NCBI GenBank assembly: GCA_964035015.1
Contig: OZ036005.1
Location: 3,105,547 to 3,169,546 of the forward strand
DNA from: Corallium rubrum
Taxonomy: Eukaryota > Cnidaria > Anthozoa > Scleralcyonacea > Coralliidae
Direction: 5' to 3'
Length of the DNA stretch: 64,000 nucleotides
The notes under the pieces were generated by a model that was not told where the DNA came from, did no database searches, and was given only the letters and a program-made list of their open reading frames with translations. Both the position numbers and the translations under genes were made by a program. This document shows positions 1 through 12,578 of the stretch, piece by piece (positions within the stretch are counted from its first letter, which is position 1; every line of letters begins with the position of its first letter).

Positions 1-261
1 AACAAACAAACAAACAAACAAACAAACAAACAAACAAACAAACAAACAAACAAACAAACAAACAAACAAACAAACAAACAAACAAACAAACAAACAAACA
101 AACAAACAAACAAACAAACAAACAAACAAACAAACAAACAAACAAACAAACAAACAAACAAACAAACAAACAAACAAACAAACAAACAAACAAACAAACA
201 AACAAACAAACAAACAAACAAACAAACAAACAAACAAACAAACAAACAAAAAAACATAAAA

Positions 262-299
<38 letters not shown>

Positions 300-2176
300 G
301 GACGGACGGACGGACGGACGGACGGACGGACGGACGGACGGACGGACGGACGGACGGACGGACGGACGGACGGACGGACGGACGGACGGACGGACGGACG
401 GACGGACGGACGGACGGACGGACGGACGGACGGACGGACGGACGGACGGACGGACGGACGGACGGACGGACGGACGGACGGACGGACGGACGGACGGACG
501 GACGGACGGACGGACGGACGGACGGACGGACGGACGGACGGACGGACGGACGGACGGACGGACGGACGGACGGACGGACGGACGGACGGACGGACGGACG
601 GACGGACGGACGGACGGACGGACGGACGGACGGACGGACGGACGGACGGACGGACGGACGGACGGACGGACGGACGGACAAACAAACAAACAAACAAACA
701 AACAAACAAACAAACAAACAAACAAACAAACAAACAAACAAACAAACAAACAAACAAACAAACAAACAAACAAACAAACAAACAAACAAACAAACAAACA
801 AACAAACAAACAAACAAACAAACAAACAAACAAACAAACAAACAAACAAACAAACAAACAAACAAACAAACAAACAAACAAACAAACAAACAAACAAACA
901 AACAAACAAACAAACAAACAAACAAACAAACAAACAAACAAACAAACAAACAAACAAACAAACAAACAAACAAACAAACAAACAAACAAACAAACAAACA
1001 AACAAACAAACAAACAAACAAACAAACAAACAAACAAACAAACAAACAAACAAACAAACAAACAAACAAACAAACAAACAAACAAACAAACAAACAAACA
1101 AACAAACAAACAAACAAACAAACAAACAAACAAACAAACAAACAAACAAACAAACAAACAAACAAACAAACAAACAAACAAACAAACAAACAAACAAACA
1201 AACAAACAAACAAACAAACAAACAAACAAACAAACAAACAAACAAACAAACAAACAAACAAACAAACAAACAAACAAACAAACAAACAAACAAACAAACA
1301 AACAAACAAACAAACAAACAAACAAACAAACAAACAAACAAACAAACAAACAAACAAACAAACAAACAAACAAACAAACAAACAAACAAACAAACAAACA
1401 AACAAACAAACAAACAAACAAACAAACAAACAAACAAACAAACAAACAAACAAACAAACAAACAAACAAACAAACAAACAAACAAACAAACAAACAAACA
1501 AACAAACAAACAAACAAACAAACAAACAAACAAACAAACAAACAAACAAACAAACAAACAAACAAACAAACAAACAAACAAACAAACAAACAAACAAACA
1601 AACAAACAAACAAACAAACAAACAAACAAACAAACAAACAAACAAACAAACAAACAAACAAACAAACAAACAAACAAACAAACAAACAAACAAACAAACA
1701 AACAAACAAACAAACAAACAAACAAACAAACAAACAAACAAACAAACAAACAAACAAACAAACAAACAAACAAACAAACAAACAAACAAACAAACAAACA
1801 AACAAACAAACAAACAAACAAACAAACAAACAAACAAACAAACAAACAAACAAACAAACAAACAAACAAACAAACAAACAAACAAACAAACAAACAAACA
1901 AACAAACAAACAAACAAACAAACAAACAAACAAACAAACAAACAAACAAACAAACAAACAAACAAACAAACAAACAAACAAACAAACAAACAAACAAACA
2001 AACAAACAAACAAACAAACAAACAAACAAACAAACAAACAAACAAACAAACAAACAAACAAACATAAAAACAAGCAAGCAAGCAAGCAAGCGGACGGACG
2101 GACGGACGGACGGACGGACGGACGGACGGGCGGACGGACGGACGGACGGACGGACGGACGGACGGACGGACGGACG

Positions 2177-2246
<70 letters not shown>
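1..2246. repeat. Composite tetranucleotide arrays (AACA)n-(AAGC)n-(GGAC)n, two rounds
   Basis: Order: (AACA)n 1-252, a short catAAAAAC spacer, (AAGC)n 265-298, (GGAC)n 299-678, (AACA)n 679-2063, the same spacer, (AAGC)n about 2070-2090, (GGAC)n to 2181 with one GGGC unit, then (GACA)n to 2246. The spacer and motif order repeat, so one block is a duplicate of the other. Lies in WDR48 intron 11. Confidence 0.97.
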
Positions 2247-2321
2247 GGTGAAAACATAACCTCCTGGTCATATTGTAATGTTACAATTATATATTATCCA
2301 TAAAAACTATTTAATACATAC

Positions 2322-2418
2322 GTTGGCCATCGATAATTTTAGATGTTACGTCAGGAGCATCTCCGCATGACAGCCAGGCATTAAAACAGTCACTTTCGTC
2401 CAAGTGAACCATTAAAAG
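2322..2418 (-). CDS. WDR48: WDR48 exon 11 (last one inside the window)
   Basis: 97 nt, encoding [20 protein letters not shown] then [12 protein letters not shown]. It matches the family [20 protein letters not shown], the start of the C-terminal domain. Acceptor atttttag, donor gtatgt, ends in phase 1. The next exon is not between 1 and 2321. Confidence 0.9.
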
Positions 2419-2810
2419 CTAAAAATAACAACAAAATGCAGTGAGACAATAAATATGACAGAATAGAGACTATATAATAATTATGATAAATTACCTAAAA
2501 TTATACTTATAACAATATACACTTGACTCTGAAGATGACCGCCGTTGAGGTCTTCAAAACGTCAGTCACTAACATCAACAACAGTCTTTCTCAAGACCAC
2601 ACTAACCTAGACGATCAATTTTCACAAACATGTACTAATCCTAGGTTCAAACCATTTACTTCAGTATAATAATAATAACTAGAAGTTACTATCGCAAGTG
2701 AAGTGCTGCCTCAAATGGGACAACAACCTTTAGCCTACTCCACAGGCAACTCTGCACTTTGTGGATAATGTGACTCCGCCTTGCCCACTCCACCCAAGAT
2801 GATGATGATC

Positions 2811-2876
<66 letters not shown>

Positions 2877-5800
2877 TGAAAAATCTGATTGTCTCAATGT
2901 CTCCGAATCAACGCATCGGCGCTCTCACCACTAGGGTGGTTAATAAGCAGTTGAGGAACCAGGTACACCGGGACATCGCGGTGTACCGGGATAATATAAA
3001 CAGGCCCTTAGACAGTTTAAATTCCTACAATCATGGAATAAATACATTGGAACAACTTGCAACAATGTCACTTCCAAGCAAAGATGCATTTTGCATAGTT
3101 AAGTTATCCTCCTCCCCTCCTCCCCCCCCCCCCACCATACAATGTTGGTTCACAAACATGGTATGAGGTGCGGTAAGGCCTACCCCCAGGGACCAACATT
3201 GCATGGTGGGGGGGAAGGGGGGAGGGTAGACTTGTGGGGGTAGAGGAAGACCTGTGATGGTGGTTTGGAGCAGGCGACAGATTTTTTTTTAAAGAGTTTA
3301 CGATGCCGTCAGAAGTCGCGCTCCCACGGAAAATGTCCCAATTAATTATTCTATGATTGGACGAGTTGCGAAAATGTTGACACTTACTCCAATTTTGACA
3401 TCAACAGTAAACCAATGTGGTACAAAAATCTTTTGAAATCTTTTCTGAATCTCTGCGTCGAAATCTACTGTACCTAAGGTTTCTACCAAGCGGATCTGCA
3501 GTGAAGGAATGGAAACATAGTGTAGTTAATAATAAGAAACAAAATAAATAGTATGGTTGTTGTTCGTAGTGGTGGCGGCGTTGTTGGTAGTGGTGGAAGT
3601 GGTAATAATAATATAATAATTTATGAATTTATATTGCGCAAATATCAATATATACATTTTCAAATGCGTATAATAGTGGTGGGGGTACTGGAGGTAGTAG
3701 TAGTGGTGGTAGAAGTGGTGGTGGTGGTAGTGGTGGTGATGGTGGTGGTGCTGCTGGTAGTAATGGTGGTAGTGGCGGTAATGGTGGTGGTGGTAGTGTT
3801 AGTTGTAGTGGTAGTAGTGAAGGGGGGGGGGGGGTGTAGTGGTGCTGGTAGTGTTGGTAGTAGTGGTAGTGGTGGTAATAGTGGTAATAGTGGTAGTAGC
3901 GGTGGTAGTGGTAGTAGTGGTGGTAGTGGTAGTAGTGGTAGTAGTGGTAGTAGTGGTAGTAGATGTGATAGTGGTAGTAGTGGTAGTAGATGTGATAGTG
4001 GTAGTAGTGGTAGTAGTGGTAGTAGTGGTAGTAGTGGTAGTAGTGGTAGTAGATGTGATAGTGGTAGTAGTGGTAGTAGTGGTAGTCGTGGTAGTAGTGG
4101 TGGTGTTGGTAGTAGTGGTAGTGGTAGTAGTGGTAGTGTTGGTAGTAGTGGTAGTAGTGGTAGTAGTGGTAGTAGTGGTAGTAGTGGTAGTAGTGGCAGT
4201 AGTGGCAGTAGTGGTAGTAGTGGTAGTAGTGGTAGTAGTGGTAGTAGTGGTAGTAGTGGCAGTAGTAGTAGTAGTGGTAGTAGTGGTAGTAAACGTGGTA
4301 GTGGTGGTGGTGGTGGTAGTAGTGGTGGTGGTTGTAGTGATGGTAGTGTTGGTAGCAGTGGTAACAGTGGTAGTAATAGTAGTAGAGGTAGTAGTGGTGG
4401 TGGTAGTGGTGGTGGTAGTGGTGGATTTTAATGTTGGTATTGTTGCTGGGGATGTTAATATTAATGATGTCATTTGTTTGCTATGAGCATAATGTTTTTG
4501 ATGTTGTTGTCGATGTTGGTGTTAATGTAACGCCTAGAACCAACCTTTAGAACATCCCAGAGTTTGACGATCCCATCGGAATCTTTAGTTAAAATATGTC
4601 TTCTGTCGTTTAGTACATGGTAGCGAATAATACTGGCAGCACCTGTAGCAGTGGAAGACAAGTTTACATGAATATGATTGTCGTTACGTAAGGAAGGTAG
4701 GGAGGGACGGAGGTAGGGAGGTAGGGAGGGAGGGAGGGAGGGAGGGAGGGAGGGAGGGAGGGAGGGAGGGAGGGAGGGAGGGAGGGAAGGGAGGGAGGGA
4801 GGGAGGGAGGGAGGGAGGGAGGGAGGGAGGGAGGGAGGGAGGGAGGGAGGGAGGGAGGAAGGAAGGAAGGAAGGAAGGAAGGAAGGAAGGAAGGAAGGAA
4901 GGAAGGAAGGAAGGAAGGACGGACGGACGGACGGACGGACGGACGGACGGACGGACGGAAGGAAGGAAGGAAGGAAGGAAGGAAGGAAGGAAGGAAGGAA
5001 GGAAGGAAGGAAGGAAGGAAGGAAGGAAGGAAGGAAGGAAGGAAGGAAGGAAGGAAGGAAGGAAGGAAGGAAGGAAGGAAGGAAGGAAGGAAGGAAGGAA
5101 GGAAGGAAGGAAGGAAGGAAGGAACTAACCTTTAATCGTTTCCGACACTTGTTGACAATTTGGTGTTGGTTCTGCTTCATCATAACTTATCGTTTCATTA
5201 TTTTTCTTCAATATTATTGGCTGAAAATTTAAGAAAAGATACGTAAGTTCCTTGAAGATTTGCATGGTAACTGTAATATGCAAAAAAGCACAACTTACTG
5301 CTATAAACTGTGAGAAATATTTTACAGAAACAAATATAGTACTATAACTATACCCATCGTTTTAACTCAGAGTTTGAAGTGGCCGCCCATAGTGATTTAG
5401 AATCTGGACATAATTCAAGCTAAAACAAAAATAGATAGATATAAAAAACCAGAACAAAAATATAGTTTCCCAAACTTTACTTGTAACGACTTGTAAAAGA
5501 GCTATTTCGCTAATCTTTTCTCACTTGTCTGGCCAAGTGGAGGTTTAGATGGGGTGACTCAGTGGGACGTTTTCCAAAGCTTGCGCAAAATGACGTATGA
5601 ACTTCACTGCGTATCCCACCAATCTCGTTCCAGACCCTTCTCACGCGGGCCGCGCCTGTCGACGGGGACGGCCCGCGTGAGAAGGCTCTGGGTACGAGAT
5701 TGCGTATCCCACATGCTTCTCGATTGACAGCTGTCAGCAGCGGCGGATTAAAGTGGGGGCTGACTGGGCTGCAGCCAGGGGGTTGGGGCCTCAAAAAATA

Positions 5801-8800
5801 ATTCATAAAAATTTTTTCAAGCAAAATAAAATTTCTTATACTTTAGACAGAATCTTGTATGGCTGGGTATCTCAGTATATCTGTCTGGCCTTCAGCGTAT
5901 AGCCTATGCCTAGCACAGTACCGAATTACCCATATGGCAAAATCAGCATACGCTGTTGGCCCTAAGCTTTCGGGGCCCCCAACGCTTTCTAATTGCACAA
6001 TTTTTTGTTCTTCACTTACTTTCTAGAAAGCGTTGGACCCCATGGCTCGAGACCCAGGGAGGGAGGGGGTTCAAGGAACCCCATGCTGAAAATATGCCAG
6101 GGGGCCACATATCCCTAATCCGGCTCTGGTTGTCAATAAAGTTGAGATACGCATAGGAGATCCAAAGTCATTGTTCTGTGTTTTTTGTTCGAGTTTATGG
6201 AAATTTGTGCAACTTCACGGCATTTTATTTTCTGTATAATAATACACATGACAAAATTACTTCATCTTGTTTGGCCGAGAGAAGGGCAATTTGAATGAAA
6301 TACAGTGCAGAAAAATGAAATGCAGTGCAGAAAAATGAAATACAGTGCAGGAAAATGAAATACAGTGCAATTTGAATGAGTATTAACTGCATTCTGATTC
6401 TCATCCTTCGGACTCGTGCTATTTTGATAGGCTTTGAAAAACTCACTCGTGCATTATTTTCCCCAAATTGCACTCGAAACCATGCATAATTTGGAAAAGC
6501 CGCGAAAGGACTGGACGGGTCCTTTTGAGTCATCCCTTTTAGCCGAAACCCTAGAATACTGGCAAAGCATTCTGGTAGTTGTAGTCACCCAATGCCATCT
6601 CACGTCATCGTGCAAATGGTCTATTAGAATAAAACACCAAAATTTAAAACCTTTTGAACTCCTGATTCTCTCCATAGTTAATAGAACGTATACATTAGTG
6701 GTGTGCGTCGGATCGGATTGACGCCTTATAATCCGAGGGTTTGCCAAAACTGTCAATCCGAATCCAATCCGATCCGAAGCCAAAATATCGTAGTCCGATC
6801 CGAAAACAGCTGCTCAAATCCGATCCGATCCGCTCCGAAAAAATTAAAACACCGGATATATGTTGCAATAGTTGCGCAAACTTTCCGAAAAGAAAACCAA
6901 TGAACAAATAAATTTAAGAAAACTACTATACAATAATAATCTTATGTAATAATAACCTTCATATGTTGTGCAACGTACATACAACTAGTGAATTTGTTAA
7001 TTTTGTGACAAAAACAATGACAAAAGTGAGTCTGCTGCGGGTAAAAAAGTGCAAAATCCGATTCGATCCGATCTCAGAAAAAAAGAACAAAATCCGATCC
7101 GATCCGATCCGATCCGATCCGAACGACAAAAGTTTAGTCCGAATCCTATCCGAATCCGATTTGCCGTATTTTCCATATACTGTGAGCCGCCATTGTTGCT
7201 TGATTGCGGGCGATTGCGGTCGCTTCCAATACTATTTCGACGTCATTGAGTGATTGCAACAGTTTCCTCTTTTGTTATGAATTGTTTCTATCACTCAATG
7301 ACGTCGAAATACTATTGGGAGCGACCGCTTTCGCCCGTAATCAAGCAACAATGGCGGTTGACAGTATGTGGAAAATACAGCAAACAAAGTCAAATTTCTC
7401 TCAAACTAAAAATATTTGAAGGAAACTAATAGCCATTCAGAGGTAAGGTCACATAGGTCTTTTATTTGAACAAGACTTGTTTTGGGCCTGGAGTATCCCT
7501 TTAACTATGTTCTCTCTTACCGCTAATACTGGGGCTTCTTCAATAAATAACAAAACAGAGCAGTCATCTTGACGTAAATCAGTCAGAATAACTCGTTGAT
7601 CTCTACCACTAGAGTAGAAACTGGTGAATGATTCGTTGGGACAGATTGTCCAGACTCCTTGTTCGTGAACACGGAACGTTGCGATGCATCTCTGCTGACC
7701 TATAGACCACAGGCGCACAGTGCCATCTGAACTACCTGAAAGACACTGTGAATAAAGAAAGATATTAGGGTCTTTTACGCGGGGCAAAATAGGCCACGGC
7801 TTAAATAAGTCGCGAACAGCTCGTATAGCTCGGATAAACGGGCATGTAATCGATAAAGCCGTGACTAAAATAAGCCCAGGGTTGAAGCTAGTCCAAAATA
7901 AAATAAGCCACGGCTTATTCAAGAATTGACATTTATACGAGCTGTTCTCGACTTATTTAAGCCGCGGCCTATTTACGGTGGCTCCATAAACAAGTACATC
8001 ATCAATTCGGAAAAAGAATAAAAGTAAATGTTTTGCATAGTTAAACAGTCTGACGATCAAAAACTGCTACAAAATAAATAGCAACAGTTGTTGCTATGGC
8101 AACAATGACGTTTCAAAATGGCTGCCAATTACCCTTCAAACTAACTTAATTTGGAAAAAACTTTGGTGACCCACAATTTTTTTTTCATTAAAACTTTCCT
8201 TGAGTAATCAATAAAATCAATAAAAGTATGAGTAATCAATAGGCCGATTTAAAAAAAATTCTGTAGAACGAAATTTTTTTAAAAATTAACAAACATGATT
8301 TTTCCGGAAAATATATTATTCGTTTAACAGATTTTTTTTTTAAATCGGCCTATTGATTACTCATACTTCAAGAAAAGTTTTAATGAAAAAAAAATTGGGG
8401 GTTACCAAAACTTTTTTCGAATTAAATTAGTTTGAAGGGTAATCGGCAGCCATTTCGAAACGTCATTGTTGCCATATCAACAACTGTTGGTATTTACTTG
8501 GTAACAGTTTTTGATTGCCAGACTGTTTAATTATGCATAACATTTAGTTTTATTCTTTTTCCGAATTGACGATGTACGTGTTTTGGACTCTCGAACTTGT
8601 ATTTTCTATTTTTCAAGAAATTGTATGGAGCCACCTTAAACCGCGTCTAATTTTACCCCGTATAAATGGCCCTATTATACTGTAGTTGGTATTTTATGTA
8701 TTGGTACGCCAACTATTTGGTGACCAATATGTATCTTTTTCCAAATCTTTGATTTTAATTGGTCAGAAAGTTGGTGAGAATTCTCGATATTAGTTACCAA

Positions 8801-11800
8801 ACCCGAGGTAACTACGTCAGTTATTTACCGAGGCCTGAAGAGCCGAGGTAAATAACATACGTAGTTACCGAGGTTGAGGTAACCAACCTCGTACCCAGGG
8901 TCTTACCTCCGCTCCCTCGCCCCTGTGGAGAAGACCCTGGGTACGAGGTTGAGGTAACTAACCTAGTACTTAGTTCAAGATCACCGAGGCTGCCTAAGAA
9001 AACTGAGATACTGAGTTCGTTATCGCTGAGCTTGTCTAAAAAACACTTCACAGTCTTTATCTGCATAAAGCCCAGGGAAGTATACAAATAAAGACAAGAC
9101 CTTGTGAATACGCGCCTCGGGAAGTATGTGGCTTAAAGTGCCTATGAAGCGAAAATTATTATTGTCTTAAATGAAAGAACTCTTAAAACTACAACGTAAC
9201 ATCTTTTGCAGATCTTCGTTTCCGTGCTTCGTTGTTGAGATATTTCAGTTTCTTTGATATGCAAATTAAACACTTTGACATCACACGTGTATAATGAGTT
9301 ATCGGAGAAAGTTCTATATCTTTGCTATTATCAAACGAAATCACTTCGAAGCCGATCCTGTGCGTCTATTTCGCATACAGCATTAGACATACAAATTTTT
9401 AATTGATTTCGTTTGATAATAGCAAAGATACCGAACCTTCTCTGATAACTCATTATACACGTGTGACGTCAAAGTGTATAATTTGCATATCAAAAAAATT
9501 GAAATTTCTCAACAACGAGGCACGGAAACGAAGATCTGCAAAAGATGTTACTTTGTCGTTTTGAGAGTTCTTTCATTTAAGACAATAATAATTTTCGCTT
9601 CATAGGCATTTTAATATGCCTTGGTTCTCGGTAATTAACCCTTACTTTTTACTAATTTAAAATAATGTATTATTAGATGTTTATATATACGTACCTGTGT
9701 TCCCTCGGCATTTAAAACCACAGTTTTGACATTATCCATATGACCTCTTAACTTCATTATTTTCTCACATGTTCTGGGATCCCAAACTCGCAATGCCTTA
9801 ATTTTGAAAAAATTATTTTATATATAATAGTAATAATACTGTATGATTTCTATACCTTAACAGTGATGGATCCAGCTTGATCTGGTGTGTGTGGGGGGGG
9901 AGGGGGGGGGGGGGGGTGCTGAGCGGGCGAAGTGAGATCAGGCCTGCGGCGTGGGGTGTGACCGAGGCAGGGTGGAAGGGACGCTGAGGGAGCTACGGCA
10001 GGGGTCTGGGGACACAGCCCGCGGCAGGGTCCAGGGGCCGAGCTGGTGATGGGGGTTGGGGGTAGGGGGGCAAAGCCCACCACAATTTTTTTTTATACCT
10101 ATTAATACCTATGAATCATATGATAGCTAATATATGAATCATATATCTATGAATCATATGATAGCATGAAGTTTACACGGACATTGAATGAATGCGTCCT
10201 TTAATGTACTTGGATTTAACAAGGCAATTGGTACCCCCTGCACACCCCTTGGCCAAGGCCAGGGGCGGTGCGCACCCCCGCACCCCCCTGTAAATCCATC
10301 ACTGTATCTTAAATCTTTTCTGAGTAATTGAGCTTGACGAACGTCCATCAAACGTCTGTACTTGTAATATTATTTAGGTATCATTTCTTTGTTTATTTTC
10401 TTGTTTGTTTGTTTGTTTGTTTGTTTGTTTGTTTGTTTGTTTGTTTGTTTGTTTGTTTGTTTGTTTGTTTGTTTGTTTGTTTGTTTGTTTGTTTGTTTGT
10501 TTGTTTGTTTGTTTGTTTGTTTGTTTGTTTGTTTGTTTGTTTATTGTTGTTTGTTTGTTTGTTTGTTTGTTTGTTTGTTTGTTTGTTTGTTTGTTTGTTT
10601 GTTTGTTTGTTTGTTTGTTTGTTTTTTTGTTTGTTTGTTTGTTTATTTTAAATTTACTTTATTCACTTACTTTTTCTGTTGATCCTGAAACCAGAATTGT
10701 CCCTGCATTATTCATTGCCAAACTATAGATGGAGTCTTTCTGACCACTTAGAGAAGAAGCTTAAGATATCAAAGAAGAAAAAATTACGATGTATCTCATA
10801 GTGACGTCAAGAATGGTATGTACCTGTATACAACTAGTACATGTTGAATGGTTTAATATACATGCAGGTACAGTATTCGGTAGTTGTTCGCAGGTACAAA
10901 TACATTTTAACTTTCTACTGAGCGTGCTCTAGCACGCTATGGCCGTTTGAGGTATGCGACCACGCGCGCGCACCTTGTTCGCGTCTTGAGTGAGTGATTG
11001 AGATGTGCATTTTGCCCTGCGAGGGCCTCGTCTGTTGCGACAGCAAGATACCACACGTCAGTTTACTGCCAATTTAGAGTGAATGGTTAAAAAAATCCTT
11101 CCTTGAGTTGAGTATAATGTCTTACAACGTTAGTGTAACGTCTTACAATGTAGCGAACGTCTTACAATGTAGTGTAATGACTTACAACGTAGTGTAATGT
11201 CTTACAATGTAGTGTAATGTCTTACAACGTAGCGTAATGTCTTACAACGTTAGTGTAACGTCTTACAATGTAGCGAACGTCTTACAATGTAGTGTAATGT
11301 CTTACAACGTAGTGTAATGTCTTACAACGCAGCGTACAATGTATAGTGCAACGTCTTACAACGTAGCATAATGTCTTACAATGTAGCGTAACGACTTAGG
11401 CAATGTAACGTAATGTCTTACAACGTACGGTAACGTCTTGCAATCTAGCGTAATGTCTTATAATATAGCGTAACGTCTTACAATGTAGCGTACATTGTAA
11501 GACATTGCGCTATCTTGTAACATATTATGCTATCGATGTTACATGTATAAGACATTACGCTACATTGTTGCAGGATGTTACACCACGTTGTAAGACATTA
11601 CACTACAGACGTTTGTTGGACGTTCGTCAAGCTCAATAACTCAGAAAAGATTTCTGAGCCCCAGACAGGGTTCGAACCTGCAACCTTCTAATGATCATCT
11701 AACCATTAAGCCACTGAGGCTCAGATGGAGAGCTAAGGTTGCAAATTCATAGTCATATGTGTTCCTAAGTGGTGGCGTTTGCATGAGATGTAGTTGAAGT

Positions 11801-12540
11801 GATATGATAACATGCACTACATGTTAGTCGTATACAGCTTATCACAATACACTACGTTGTAAGACATTACGCTACATTATTGAAAGTATGATTAGTGTGA
11901 GTTGTATAACCTTCATTAGAGTAAAGAAAAATATGTAAAGTTATATATTTTTAGAATGCATGCGTCAAGATCTGCTCAAATATGATATCAAATTCTAATT
12001 TTATCCATTGATTTAAAAAATATATTAATTTATCATGATTTTTAATCTTGTAACAAATAAAGTGAATCTTAGTTCGACTTAATCCAATTGGTCTTCAAAA
12101 TGAAGTTTGTATACTATGAAAGTGTTATAACAGCAAGATAGTTAGATATTTTGTTGCCATTTCACTTGATTTCGCTACAGCTTCACAGCGTGGCATGCTT
12201 TAAAAGTTAATGTATTTTTTAAGCCAATAAACAAAAGAATTTGAACACGAAAGAAGTTGAGTAGAGGCACGAGGCGATAGCCGAGTTCCTTTACACTTGT
12301 TTCGTGCTCAAATGACGTCAAATGTACCTTTATAAGAGTACATATGCACAAGAGCGGTATGTTTTATTTGTTTTATAAAATAAGAAGAAGAAAAATCAAA
12401 CTAAAAGTGAGGTAATTTTAGAATTTGGCGGGCTTTCCGGCCAGCTGACGCCATTCTACGCCACTTTACGTCATTCATGATCTATGTTCTCTTATAAATG
12501 CACGGAGCCCAGCCAATCAGAGCGTGCGTAGAGGACACCT

Positions 12541-12578
<38 letters not shown>

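Larger units (their letters stand above)
10311..11653. repeat. 50-bp inverted repeat flanking WDR48 exon 4
   Basis: Arms 10311-10360 and 11604-11653 share aaatcttttctgag, gcttgacgaacgtcc and aaacgtctgta with about two mismatches. Exon 4 is between them. Confidence 0.8.

Noticed and set aside
2524-2570. Active hammerhead ribozyme
   Set aside because: GAA replaced by AAA and stem II does not join the core properly.
3553-4486. Val-, Gly/Ser- and Thr-rich ORFs on both strands
   Set aside because: Trinucleotide array inside a WDR48 intron, open in all frames.
11656-11722. Functional tRNA gene
   Set aside because: D stem fails, anticodon loop would give TAG (Leu) without the long variable arm, and the length is only 67 nt.
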